A stretch of DNA of 64,000 nucleotides from Mesoplasma tabanidae. Lineage in GTDB: Bacteria > Bacillota_I > Bacilli_A > Mycoplasmatales > Mycoplasmataceae. Location of the stretch: contig NZ_CP024969.1 of NCBI RefSeq assembly GCF_002804025.1, positions 682,001 through 746,000 of the forward strand, in the 5' to 3' direction. The notes below the pieces were generated by a model. It was not told where the DNA came from. It was given only the letters and a program-made list of their open reading frames with translations, and ran no database searches. The first letter of the stretch is position 1; each line of letters opens with the position of its first letter. The position numbers and the translations under genes are program-made. Below are positions 20,059 to 30,335 of the stretch, in pieces.

Positions 20059-20859
20059 TTAGTTATTTGTTCTTTCAGGTCTATTTCAACTTCTGTTGTT
20101 TGAGTAGTTGTTTTCGCCTTCTGTTCTTTCACGTTTAACAACAACTGTTTTTAAAACTGAAGGTGCTAATTTCAAGTTAGCCCCATCAGCGAATGCATCA
20201 ACTAAAGCATTGATCATAATGTTTACTGATTCTTGTAAATCATCATTTGCAGGAATTGGTAAAGTTACGATGTCTGGATCAACGTTTGTATCACATAATC
20301 CAATAACTGGAATATTTAATTTAATTGCTTCTTTAACAGCAATTTCATCTGATTTAGGATCTACAACAACTAATGCAGCAGGTAATTTACGCATTTGTTT
20401 AATTCCACCTAATGATTTTTCTAAGTTAGTTTTTTCTTTTAAAATTAAAATTTGTTCTTTTTTAGTTCTTAAAGCTAATTGTCCATTTTTTTCTGATTCT
20501 TCAATTTCTCATAAAGCTTTAATTCTTTTTACAATTGTTTTAAAGTTTGTTAAAGTTCCACCTAATCATCTTTGGTTAACATAATAGTTTCCTGATCTTA
20601 ATGCAGCTTCTTTAACAGCTAATTTAGCTGAACGTCTTGTTCCTACGAATAAAACTTTTTCACCTTTAGCTCCAATTGATTGAACTAATTTTTCAGCTTG
20701 TCTCAATTGAATTAAAGTTTTTTCTAAATCAATTACATGGTTTTTTGATTTTGACCCATAAATAAATGGTGCCATTTTTGGATTTCATCTTTTTGTTTGG
20801 TGACCGTATTGAACACCAGCAGCAGATAATTCATCTCTTGTTACTTCTTTGTATGCCAT
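20059..20859 (-). CDS. rpsB: 30S ribosomal protein S2
   Basis: A 266-residue S2: 'AAGVQYGHQTKRWNPKM' at the start, 'KEKTNLEKSLGGIKQM' in the coiled-coil and 'PAALVVVDPKSDEIAVKEA' are typical. The tail carries extra Asn/Arg-rich residues. W residues in 'KRWNP', 'QRWLGG' and 'ALWEI' are UGA. The gene has an unusually structured 5' leader of about 138 bases. Confidence 0.96.
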
Positions 20860-20867
20860 TTTTGTAC

Positions 20868-20960
20868 TCCTTCTTATTTTGTATTTGTTAGGCTTCCAAG
20901 TGATTCGAACACTACCACCCTTTTTACTAATTTGGGCACTGGGTAAATGAATTCTCACTT
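20868..20960 (-). promoter_or_regulatory. Putative structured leader of rpsB
   Basis: On the minus strand the leader contains AGTG-TTCGAAT-CACT, a perfect 4-bp hairpin with a 7-base loop like a tRNA T arm, preceded by AAAGGGTGGTAG. An upstream CCCAGTG can pair with the downstream CACTTGG (6 of 7), which excludes the AGTG/CACT hairpin, and CCC/GGG can pair between them. Such alternatives fit autoregulation by S2, by inference. The GGGTGGTA string resembles a T-box motif, but a stem I with specifier loop is not visible. Confidence 0.4.
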
Positions 20961-21003
20961 GTGATTGAATATCTATAATTTTGTTAAATAATCAACTTTT
21001 AAA

Positions 21004-21009
21004 ATTATA
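21004..21009 (-). promoter_or_regulatory. -10 element for rpsB
   Basis: Minus-strand TATAAT immediately after the terminator of the flippase gene. It predicts a leader of about 138 bases. The -35 would lie inside the terminator stem (TTTCAA). Confidence 0.5.
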
Positions 21010-21010
21010 G

Positions 21011-21038
21011 CAAAAAAAGCCACTTTTTGAAAGGGCTT
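21011..21038 (-). terminator. Terminator after flippase-like gene
   Basis: AAGCC-CTTT / AAAG-T-GGCTT stem (9 bp with one bulge), then seven T on the minus strand. Confidence 0.75.
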
Positions 21039-21057
21039 CATTTTAATATTTTTAACG

Positions 21058-23112
21058 CTACTTCTTAGATTTACCTTTAATTGAAGTTTTTTCATTTGAT
21101 TTCAAAGTATAAACTTTGGGAGTAGTTTTGTACTTATACCTTTTTTCAAAATAACTTTCACTATTTATTACTTCATTATTTTCTTCAATTTGATCATACA
21201 ATGATTTAATTATTTGTTCATTTTGATTTGATTCTTCCTCTGCATTTATACCAGCATCAATGAATCTTGCAATTTTAAGTTTACTACTATTTTTTTGAAT
21301 AATTTGCTTAACAACTGGTAAATTAACAATAATGTTTAATCCAATTTTAGGTCTAAATATTAAAGGCAAAATAATACAAATAGGTAAACTTGTTATCCCT
21401 GTTATTACTAGTACACTAACAATTGTTGGAATTGATATTGGGTTTACAACAACTTTAATTTTATTATCTACAATTTTACTAGTTATATTAATTAATGCAA
21501 ACTGACTTAATCCATAGTTAATAAATAAAGAAGTTGAAATAATAGGTACTAATAAAAATATAAAATTAGGTATAACATTTTTTAATGATGAGTTGTATGT
21601 AATATGTGTTCATGTAAACGACCACAAGAAAAAATATGCTAGCATCATAAAAATAAGTTTAATAATATACAAGTATCTAATCATGTAAGGAATTCAATTG
21701 TCTTTAGTTCCTGAATTGAATGCAAAGAAATATAAAAGAACCAAAGTTAATCCAGCTGTGATTAAATATCAAATTGCAATTAAATTTAATCATTTTGTTG
21801 TTCTTTTCTCAATTCCTTTTGCCTGAACTAAAACATATTGACCTTGTACTATAATTATTGCGCTTGTTGATAAACCAAACAAAATCGAAAATTCTTGGCC
21901 TGAAAAAATATATTCTAAAGCTTGTGCTTGATAAATGGCACTAGCCTCAGTTCCATCGAAGTCTTTTGCTATAACGCTTCCAAATAAACCAGTAGTTACA
22001 AACGGAGTTAATATAGAAATCATAACAAAACTAAAAGCTGCAACAATGTATGTATAAAGCTCATAGTTTGTATATGTTTTTCATTCTATTCGTCCTTCTT
22101 TTAAAATTTGTGAAATAAAATACTCTCTAAATGAAACAATGAAATTTAACATTATTATTCTTATATTAATACCAACAATCATATAAATTGATAGCATAGA
22201 TGTTGTTTTAAGCCCTGATGCTCCCAAAACAACTAAAAGAATAATAATGTCTGAATTCATTAAAATATTAATTCCCAATGATGAGAAAAATAATTTTGAT
22301 GATTTTCTGACTAAGTTATGATCATTAAAGTCTGAATAAAATTTAATTCATGGATATTTTCTTTTTACATAAACCATTATCATGAATCCACGAATAAAAG
22401 GATAAACAGTAATTGGTAAGAATACTAATACTGGACTAATGTGAATTCCTTTAAAGTTAATTCAGCTTAAAAGAGAAATAATTAGCATATAAACTAATAC
22501 ATCTGTAAAAAGAATAATAGCTCTTCTTAAATAATTCTGTTTATCTGCTTCAAGCACATTTTCATAAATACCAAAAATAGATGAACTTACAACTTGTTTA
22601 AATCCAAAAAAGAAACAAACAAAACCTAGTTCTCATAAGTGAATTGTAATTGGTTCAATCCCTGGTTTGATTATTGGTCCAGTTATAATAGTTGTAATTT
22701 GATCACCTTGTAAAAAATGAGGAGCTAAAGCAATTTCAAGAGGATATAAAATCGAAATTAAAGTAACAAACAGTAAACCTCTTCATAGCTTATTACGATA
22801 TTTTCTTTTTGCGGTTGAAAATGATTCATTAGCTGTAATTCAATCTTTTTCCATAATTGGTTTTGCCATTAAAATAACTGTTGTTATACCAAGCGCACCT
22901 TCACAAGTTCCACCAATTATAGCAACGGACATAGAAATTCTTACAAACCCATTGAACTCAGTACCATAGGCACTCAAAATTCAATAAATCATAAGAATTT
23001 GAATAATAGTATTAGTTAAAGAAATTGCAACTCCTACTAATGCACTTCATACACTAGTTCTTGCAGACGTCTTTATAACAACATTATCTGTAGCTGTAGC
23101 TTCCAGTTGCAT
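21058..23112 (-). CDS. Flippase-like polytopic membrane protein (MATE/Wzx-like)
   Basis: A 684-residue protein with at least 12 membrane helices and a charged cytoplasmic tail of about 100 residues rich in Glu, Asn and Lys. The N-terminal region ('SVWSALVGVAISLTNTIIQ', 'GGTCEGALGITTVILMAK') and the spacing of helices resemble MATE/polysaccharide-flippase proteins; no specific substrate can be assigned. Cotranscribed with an RluA-type synthase 17 bases upstream; the ribosome-binding site is GGAGGTGGAG. Many UGA codons. Confidence 0.6.
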
Positions 23113-23129
23113 TTCTCCACCTCCTATTC

Positions 23130-24038
23130 TTATCAGGTTGGTTCTATTTCTATAATTTTACCATTTAGATTTTCCAATTTTCCTTCAAAACCGTTGAAGA
23201 CTAATTTATTAGCAAATAGGAAAATCATTTTATTATTATTAATGATTGTTCCAGAATATCTTGAATCATTAATGATTGATGCTCCATAGTATTCAAGAGT
23301 CGCTCTAATTTGGTGTTTTCTACCCGTTAAAATTTGTACCTCTAACTCAGTTTGTTCATTTGTCACATCTAAACTAACAACGTTAAATATTGTTGATGCT
23401 TCTTTAAAATCAGATCTAAATTCTTCGCTAAAAACTGATTTTTGAATAGTTGGGTCATATTTTATTCAACCATTAGCTACTAATCTTTCAGTAACCGGCA
23501 CATCGATTCTACATCTATAATATTTTTCAATTTTATCTTTATCTTGAATTGCCTCAACCATAATATCATGAGTTTGTTTATTTTTAGCGTACATTATAAG
23601 ACCTGATGTTAATTTATCAAGTCTATGAATATGACTAATTACATATGAATTTTCTTCACTTGGATTATATTGTTTAGTATCAAATAAATAATTCTTAACA
23701 ATATCATCCATGCTTGTTTTAACTGGTGAATGAACTTCAACATTGTATGGTTTTTTAACTATTAATAAATTTGAATCTTCGTAAATAACATCAATATCAT
23801 ATTTTGATAATTTTTTAAAATCATCTCTTAGCACTGGTTTGTTATTATCATAAACTACTATTTCATCATTAGTTTTAATTAAGTAATCTTTATCTTTAAT
23901 CCTTTTTTCATTGATTTTGATATCACCCTTTCTAAGTCATTTGTAGATAACTGAAAGTGGTGTTGTTTTGTAGTTCTTTTTTAAGAACTTAAATAATGTT
24001 TGGTTATCATCATTTTGATTTGCTATAAATTTATTCAT
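23130..24038 (-). CDS. RluA-family pseudouridine synthase
   Basis: A 302-residue enzyme: an S4-like N-terminus ('LFKFLKKNYKTTPLSVIYKWLRKGDIKIN') and the catalytic motif 'HRLDKLTSGLIMYAKN', whose Asp attacks the uridine, then 'ILTGRKHQIRATLEY'. It modifies rRNA; the exact position (RluC- or RluD-like) is not decidable here. The last sense codon is UGA (W) directly before TAA. Its ATG overlaps the stop of the CPBP gene. Confidence 0.9.
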
Positions 24039-25030
24039 TAGTTTCTCCCTGCGATCATTAAAATAAATGTAATAAGGTTTGATCCTAAATGAACTAATCA
24101 TGAATAGGTTACGTTACCTTCTGTGTAAATAAAAGTTGCTGACAAGATAATTCCTGGTATTAAATAAATATAAATGTTTTGCACATCTCCCATACCAACA
24201 TGGACCATTGCAAATGCTAGTGATGAAACTATCATTGCAAATCATTTATTTCCAGTTCCTGTAAATATTGAATCCCTAAATGCTAGCTCTTCAACTATTG
24301 GTGCTACTATCACACTAAAAATAAATAATAAAATTGAATAAAATATTTTTACTGTTATTGAAGAGTTTTTATAAATTTCTTCTAAAGCTGATTGATTAGA
24401 TGTTTCCACTTCAATGAAACTCAAACCAAAAGATGCTCCAAACAAAATTATTGTCATAAAAAGAACAACAACTAAAACTTTTTTTCATTCTTTTTTTAAA
24501 GTTCAGAAAATTCTGTCTTTTAAAAAAGGCACTTTAATAAACAATATTATTCCAACAACTATTTCTGCAATTATTTGTAATGACATCAACACGAATTGAG
24601 TAGCTACTAAATTTGATTTGCTATTTCAGCCTGATAAGGCTAAAAATAGTGAACCCAAAATAATAACAAATAAAAACGGTAAAACTATAAAAGCATATAT
24701 TCCAAAAGCATTTGTTCTTGTAAAAAGTTCATTATCTCTTTTATATAAAACAAAGCACCCAATAGCTGAACAAATAATTTGAACTGAAACAAATACAAGA
24801 TTTATAATACTTTGAGTGTCTTCAACTGAGCTTGTATTTACTGTAAATTTTAAAATTATAAGAACTATTAATGGCACAAATAGTACTGATGTTGCAAATA
24901 TTATTCCATCAATTAAAGGATTAAAAACATTAAATTTAAACTTTATTTCTTGTGGTAAATCATCTTGAAATTTTAATTTAGTAATTGATGACTTCATTAA
25001 ATGTTTGTATTTATTTATTGATAATTTCAT
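24038..25030 (-). CDS. CPBP (CAAX-like) intramembrane protease
   Basis: A 330-residue membrane protein with about eight helices. The CPBP motifs are present: EExxxR as 'EELAFR', 'FAMVHVG' (FxxxH) and 'LVHLGSN' (HxxxN/B). In bacteria such proteins are membrane proteases or immunity factors against bacteriocins. Possible processing of lipoproteins is inference. GGAG precedes the ATG; the stop overlaps the next gene. Confidence 0.85.
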
Positions 25031-25069
25031 GTTTCTCCTTTTGTTTATTGTCTAATTAATTAAAACATA

Positions 25070-25093
25070 TAAAAAAATTGCTTATAGCAATTT
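25070..25093 (-). terminator. Terminator after ptsH
   Basis: AAATTGCT / AGCAATTT, 8-bp stem with a 3-base loop, followed by seven T on the minus strand. Confidence 0.85.
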
Positions 25094-25107
25094 TAATTAA
25101 TTTTTTA

Positions 25108-25377
25108 TTAACCTTCAATTAATGCTGCTGAAACCATTGCTTCTTTGATTCCTGCAACTGCTGCATCAGCATCTGATCCCTCAGCAATAATAGTAACCTC
25201 ATCGCCATTTTTAATTTGCATTGATAAGATGTTCATAATTGATCTTAAGTTTCCTGTTTTTGACCCTGAAACTATTTTAACGTCTGATTCAAATTTAGAA
25301 GCTGCTGAAATAATTGCAGTTGCTGGTCTTGCATGTAATCCAATTTTATCAGTAATAACTGCTGTAAATTGTGCCAT
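25108..25377 (-). CDS. ptsH: PTS phosphocarrier protein HPr
   Basis: An 89-residue HPr, which passes phosphate from enzyme I to sugar-specific IIA domains. The active-site His15 lies in 'IGLHARPA'. Ser46 in 'LRSIMNILSM' is present, the site used by HPr kinase/phosphorylase in Firmicutes, so regulatory phosphorylation is possible. Free-standing gene with its own promoter and terminator; enzyme I is not in this window. Confidence 0.97.
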   Translation of the reverse strand: MAQFTAVITDKIGLHARPATAIISAASKFESDVKIVSGSKTGNLRSIMNILSMQIKNGDEVTIIAEGSDADAAVAGIKEAMVSAALIEG

Positions 25378-25411
25378 TTAATTTTCCTCCTGTATTTTTT
25401 AATACTATATA

Positions 25412-25441
25412 ATTATAACAATAAGTTAACTTTTTTATCAA
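25412..25441 (-). promoter_or_regulatory. Promoter of ptsH
   Basis: Minus-strand TTGATA (25436-25441), 18-base spacer, TATAAT (25412-25417), 34 bases upstream of the ATG. An AGGAGG site follows. Confidence 0.75.
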
Positions 25442-25452
25442 TTCTTAATTAA

Positions 25453-27624
25453 TTAATTTTTCTTTGATATAGTTGCATCGCTAACTGAAATAGGCATAAT
25501 TCCATAACTTGAACTAAAAGCTACTTTCATTGTTTGACCATTTATCTCAATTACTACTCCATCTCCAAAAATCATGTGTTCTATAATATCATTTTTTTCA
25601 TATCCTACCGAAACCTTATTTTGTGTATTCAGATTAGGTGAACCTAAGTGACTAATATTTGCAAATGGATTAGAGCTTTTTTGATATTTTCCTTCAAAAT
25701 GATACAAGTCTTGATCAAATTCTTTTATAAATTTTGATGGAGCTAATTCTGATTGGGAAATAAATGAAAATTCGCCTTTAATATATGTAATAAATACTTT
25801 TTCTTCAGCACGTGTAATAGCAACATATAATGCTCTTCGTTCTTCTTCAATTTCTTTAGCTGAATTTGCAGATAGTCTTCCGGGAAAAACATCTTGGTTT
25901 AGTCCAACAACAAAAACAATTTTATTTTCTAACCCTTTAGCTGCATGTACTGTTAATAATGTAACTTTTTGTGCTTCAATATCATCAGCATCAGAGTTTA
26001 ATAAAGCTTCTTCTTGTAAATAAGAAACAATTTTTTCTGTTGCTTCTTCTTCAGAGTTTTCAACTTGATAAGACTTATCAAAATTTTCTAGTTGATCATA
26101 TAATGATTCAATATAACTTATATCTTCTTTTTTTTCAGTATCTTTTAATTTTTGCATATAACCTGATTCAACAAGCATATATTGTAATGTAACTCTAATG
26201 TTTTTGTTTTCATTATAAACATCAACTGATTTTGCAAGTACATTTCTAATAGTTGTTAAATGTTTTGAAATTTGATTAATATGTAACTCATCTTCATTAA
26301 CAATTAAATCATAAAGAGATACTTTCATATCTTGTGCTTTTTCTTTTAATTTTTTAATTGTAACATCTCCAACTTTTGGTATGCTTTTTAAAACCCTTTC
26401 AACGGCTTGTTCATCTTTTGCAGCTAAAGTTCTTAAAAAAGCGTTAGCTTCTTTAATAACCTTTCTGTCTTTAAAACGTATACCACCAATTAATTGAAAA
26501 GGTATTTTATTATTTTGAAATTCTTTTTCAAATTCCTGTGATCATGCATTAAGTCTATATAATATGAATATATCTTTGTACTCATAACCATTTTGAATTA
26601 ATTCTTTAATTTTTAAAGTTACATATCTTGCTTCATCATTTCTTGATTCACATTCTTTAACAATTGGTAAATCTCCTGATACATTATTTGTAAAAATGTC
26701 TTTTGCTTCTCTATTTTTATTGTTATTAATAAAATCATTTGCTAGATCTAATATTTTTTGAGTTGATCTATAGTTTTGATTAAGTGTAATACTTACACCA
26801 TTTAAAAAAGCTTTCGTAAAGTTTAAAATAATATCCACTTTCGCTCCACGTCATGAATATATAGTTTGGTCAGGATCTCCAACAACAGTTAAATTATTTT
26901 TATCTCTTGTTAAAAATTTTATTAAGTCAAATTGTAAGTCATTTGTATCTTGAAACTCGTCAACCATTACATAATCATATCTGTTTCTTCATTTTTCAAG
27001 AGCATCTGAATGCTCATTAAATAATTTAAAAACTAATACTTGCAAATCATTAAAATCAATTGAATTTATTGTTTTTAAATAATCTTCATATTTTTGATAT
27101 AAAGTTGCAATTGCTCTTTCAATACCACTATAGCAGTCTTCCATTGCTTCTAATGGTGATATTAAATCATTTTTTCAATTACCAATTCTGTATATTATTT
27201 TTTTCTCTGTATATTTTTTTAACTCTGTCAAATGACTAAAATGTTCGTTTATTAAATTTCTAATAATTGCTACTTGATCACCTTGATCAATAATTAAGAA
27301 ATTTTTATTTAATCCAATTAATTCAAAATCTTCTCTTAAAACTCTTGAGCATCAAGCATGAAAAGTTGAAATATGTGGATTGCTTGTTAAATCAGGAATT
27401 ATTTTATTAACTCTATCCCTCATTTCTCTTGCTGCTTTATTTGTAAATGTGACAGCCAATATTTTATAGGGAGCCATTTTAAGTTCTCCAATTAAATATG
27501 CAATTTTTGTAGTAATAACCTTGGTTTTACCTGAACCTGCTCCAGCAACTATTCTTAATGGTTTATCTGTAATTGTTACAGCTGCCAATTGTTGTTCATT
27601 TAATTGCAATAATAAATTATTCAT
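25453..27624 (-). CDS. pcrA: ATP-dependent DNA helicase PcrA/UvrD
   Basis: A 723-residue superfamily 1A 3'-5' helicase for repair and conflict resolution. Motifs in order: Q motif 'LNEQQLAAV', Walker A 'AGAGSGKT' (about residues 27-34), '[11 protein letters not shown]' (Ia), 'DEFQDTN' (II), '[14 protein letters not shown]' (III), 'QNYRS' (IV), '[13 protein letters not shown]' (V) and '[13 protein letters not shown]' (VI). The C-terminal '[12 protein letters not shown]' is the Tudor-like UvrD tail. The start at 27624 has AAGGAG; an ATG 27 bases upstream has none. It overlaps the RDD gene by 8 bases. Confidence 0.96.
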
Positions 27625-28453
27625 GGCTTTCTCCTTTTTCTTTTTGCTCAATTTGTTTTCGGTTTTTCTTTTCCAATTTTAAATTTTCAGTTAAATTCGG
27701 TTTATCAACATGTATAGAACTATAAAATTCTTTTTCATCAGAATTACCTATTTCATTTAAAATTACACTATCAAATTTACCTGGTGTTTCTTTTAAAACT
27801 GATTTACCAGATATATTTGAATATCTTTTTAATTTTTTTGTTTTTTCTAAAACAACAATCACTTTATTTTTCATATCAGCTGATGATTGATGATTTTTTT
27901 GAAGTTTAATTGATAAAGCTATTGCTATATTTCAAATTAAAAAAATTCAATAATTTACTTGATATACAATATATCCTAAATCAAGAAAAATACTTGTTTT
28001 TGTTTTGTCATATTTCATCATTAAAAAAAGAAATAAAATATTACCTAAATATAATAAGCACCATGGCAATAAAATAAATCACAATTCACGTTGAAAAAGA
28101 TCTTTAAATTTTAGTTTTTCATTAATTTTCAATTTTACTAGCTTTATTCTAAAAATAATTTTTCCTACTGTTTTTCCCTTTAAAAAATAGGGTAATAAAA
28201 CAAAGTAGGAAAAATTTCATATTAAAGCTGCTGAAAAAATTATAAATAAGAAAACTCAATTACCATCTTTAGCTTGATCCTTAAAAATAAACCCTAAAAT
28301 CAAAAATAATAAAGAACTGATAATCAAATCTGTTATCCTTGCAAAAAATACTCTTCATAAACTTGGTAAATAAAATTGATTTTCTTTTAATGCATTTTCT
28401 TGTACTTGAGATAACTCAAAGCTTTCATCAACAGTTTTAGTAACTTCTAACAT
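27617..28453 (-). CDS. RDD family membrane protein
   Basis: A 278-residue protein with about four helices and the RDD signature in 'SLWRVFFARITDLIIS' (Arg and Asp positions) near residue 30, 'GKTVGKIIFRIKLVKL' in the middle and a charged C-terminal tail of about 100 residues. Function of RDD proteins is not well defined; some are thought to be transporters. Placed between a glycosyltransferase and pcrA; start overlaps nothing but lies 6 bases after the glycosyltransferase stop. Confidence 0.8.
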
Positions 28454-28459
28454 TATTAA

Positions 28460-29419
28460 CTATCCTACTTTTTTAAGTTGTTCATTAATAAAGCCGTTAA
28501 AATTTTCCATTCTAATTGTAAAGTCAGGATTTGCATTTTCTAAAAAAATTACATTTTGAGATGTGAATTCCTTAACTTTTCTATCAAGTTTGGTGTTAAC
28601 AAATAAAATTGATTTTTTATTTATACCTGCGTTTTTAATTCTTTTTGATAAATTTAAGAAATTATACGCCATACAATAGTTAGCTGCAAAATTTAGTTCA
28701 TCTTTAAACTCTTTATATGTACCAATTCTTCTATAATAATTTAAAACATGCGGTCATTGATTAACAATATCAAAAATTGAATATTTTGGAACAGAAACTT
28801 TATGTTTGAATAAAACATCTCCAGATAAATAAAAATTTCTTGAGTGAGCTAATGACATAAATAAAAATAACATATCAAATCTAACATTTTTTTTGAAAGT
28901 AATTCTAAAATCTTTAATAAACTTGCTTCTAAATAATTTACCATATATTTCTTGTGTTATATATGCAAAAACCTCTTTATTTTCTTGCAAATCATATAAC
29001 CTATTTGTTTCTAATAAAGGTTGTGTTTCACCTTCAAATAAATTTGACTGCTCGTATTGAACTTCAATTAAATCTACTTTGTTTTTGCTTGATTCAATAA
29101 TGTTTTGAACTGATTGTACATAGTTCTCATTGATTAAATCTCCTTCTTTTAAAAATGAAACATATTCACCACGAGCTAACTCAATTCCATTATTTCAGTT
29201 CAAAGATTCACCTTGACCTTTAGAATTAAAAATTAGCATAATTTTATCATTTTCAATAAATTGATCTCTAACAAAATCTATAGCTTCCTTTTCTGTATTT
29301 GGTTCATCAACTATTATGATTAATTCGTATGAATCATTAGTTTGTTTTTTTAATGTATTAATTGTTTTAAATAATTTTTCTTCTCTAGCTTGACTAGAAA
29401 TAATAAATGAAACTAACAT
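28460..29419 (-). CDS. Family 2 glycosyltransferase-like protein
   Basis: A 319-residue protein. The N-terminus 'LVSFIISSQAREEKLFKTI' and 'ELIIIVDEPN' with 'LNWNNGIELARGEYVSFLKEGD' fit a GT-A fold; the position of the usual DxD is 'KEGD', so metal binding may be altered. The C-terminal half is divergent. It probably adds sugars to a lipid or surface polymer. First gene of the glycosyltransferase-RDD-pcrA unit. Confidence 0.75.
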
Positions 29420-29450
29420 TTTCTCACCTCTCTTGAATATAACTATATAT

Positions 29451-29479
29451 ATTTTACACTAAAAGGTATTTTTTGTCAT
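29451..29479 (-). promoter_or_regulatory. Promoter of the glycosyltransferase unit
   Basis: Minus-strand ATGACA (29474-29479), 17-base spacer, TAAAAT (29451-29456), 31 bases upstream of the start. It diverges from the def promoter. Confidence 0.65.
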
Positions 29480-29536
29480 TTATTAATTTAAGTACTTATG
29501 GAGCGTCACATTAATTTTTTTAAAATAAATTTAATA

Positions 29537-29542
29537 TATAAT
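29537..29542 (+). promoter_or_regulatory. -10 element for def
   Basis: TATAAT about 47 bases before the def ATG; upstream sequence is A/T only, so no clear -35. Confidence 0.4.
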
Positions 29543-29588
29543 ATTATAAAAGTAAAAATACATAAATTTTAAATTTGAAAGGAATAAT

Positions 29589-30191
29589 ATGAGCATTAAA
29601 AATTATTTACTACAATCTGAAATACCAACAAATAAATGACTTACTAAAGATGACAATAAAAATATTATTAGATCTGTCTCACCAAAAGTATTAGACGTTA
29701 ATAATTTAACAAGCGAAGAAGAATTAACAATGAAAAAGTTAATTGATTTTGTTGTAGTAAGCCAAGATGAAGCATACAACTATGAGGGCAAAGAAGAATA
29801 TTTAAGACCTGCTGTTGGATTAGCTGCCCCACAAATTGGAATCAATAAAGACATGTTTTATGTAAGATTTAATTTACCTGATAACAAAATTGAAGAGTAC
29901 GCAATGATAAATACTGAATACATTGCAAAGTCATCTAGACTAGCTGCCTTGGAAGAAGGCGAAGGATGCTTAAGTGTTGATGAAGATAAACATGGAATTG
30001 TTCCAAGATCATGAATTATATCTGTCAAAGGATTTGATTGATTGAAAAAAGAATGAGTTGAATTAAAATTAAAAGACTATCGTTCTATTGTTTTTCAACA
30101 TGAAATGGATCACAATATTGGGAATTTATATTATGACCACATAAACATTGATGAACCTGAGTTTATTGGTGATGATTGAGTTATTCTTTAA
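29589..30191 (+). CDS. def: Peptide deformylase
   Basis: A 200-residue metalloenzyme that removes the formyl group from new proteins. All three motifs are intact: 'GLAAPQIG' (about residues 77-84), 'EGCLSV' (metal-ligand Cys) and 'QHEMDH' (two His ligands and catalytic Glu). The extended N-terminus and spacing fit the Gram-positive type. GAAAGGA precedes the start. UGA encodes several W residues in the last third. Confidence 0.96.
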
Positions 30192-30286
30192 TTTATGATA
30201 ATATCAATTTAATAAAAAACAAAATACATATTTGAATGTTAAATCATTATATTTTAATTAATAATCAGAGCAATTTTAATAGTTAA

Positions 30287-30301
30287 AACATAAGTTATGT
30301 T
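30287..30301. repeat. 15-base palindrome upstream of the RNase J gene
   Basis: AACATAA-G-TTATGTT is a perfect odd palindrome 34 bases before the start. It could be a protein-binding site or a short hairpin in the 5' leader. No partner protein can be named. Confidence 0.35.
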
Positions 30302-30335
30302 TATGTATGTTTATTTTATATAAATGGAGGAAAAA

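Noticed and set aside
20868-20960. tRNA gene or T-box riboswitch upstream of rpsB
   Set aside because: The T-arm-like hairpin and GGGTGGTA string are suggestive, but there is no matching 5' acceptor strand, no anticodon arm, no stem I with specifier loop, and the next gene is a ribosomal protein.
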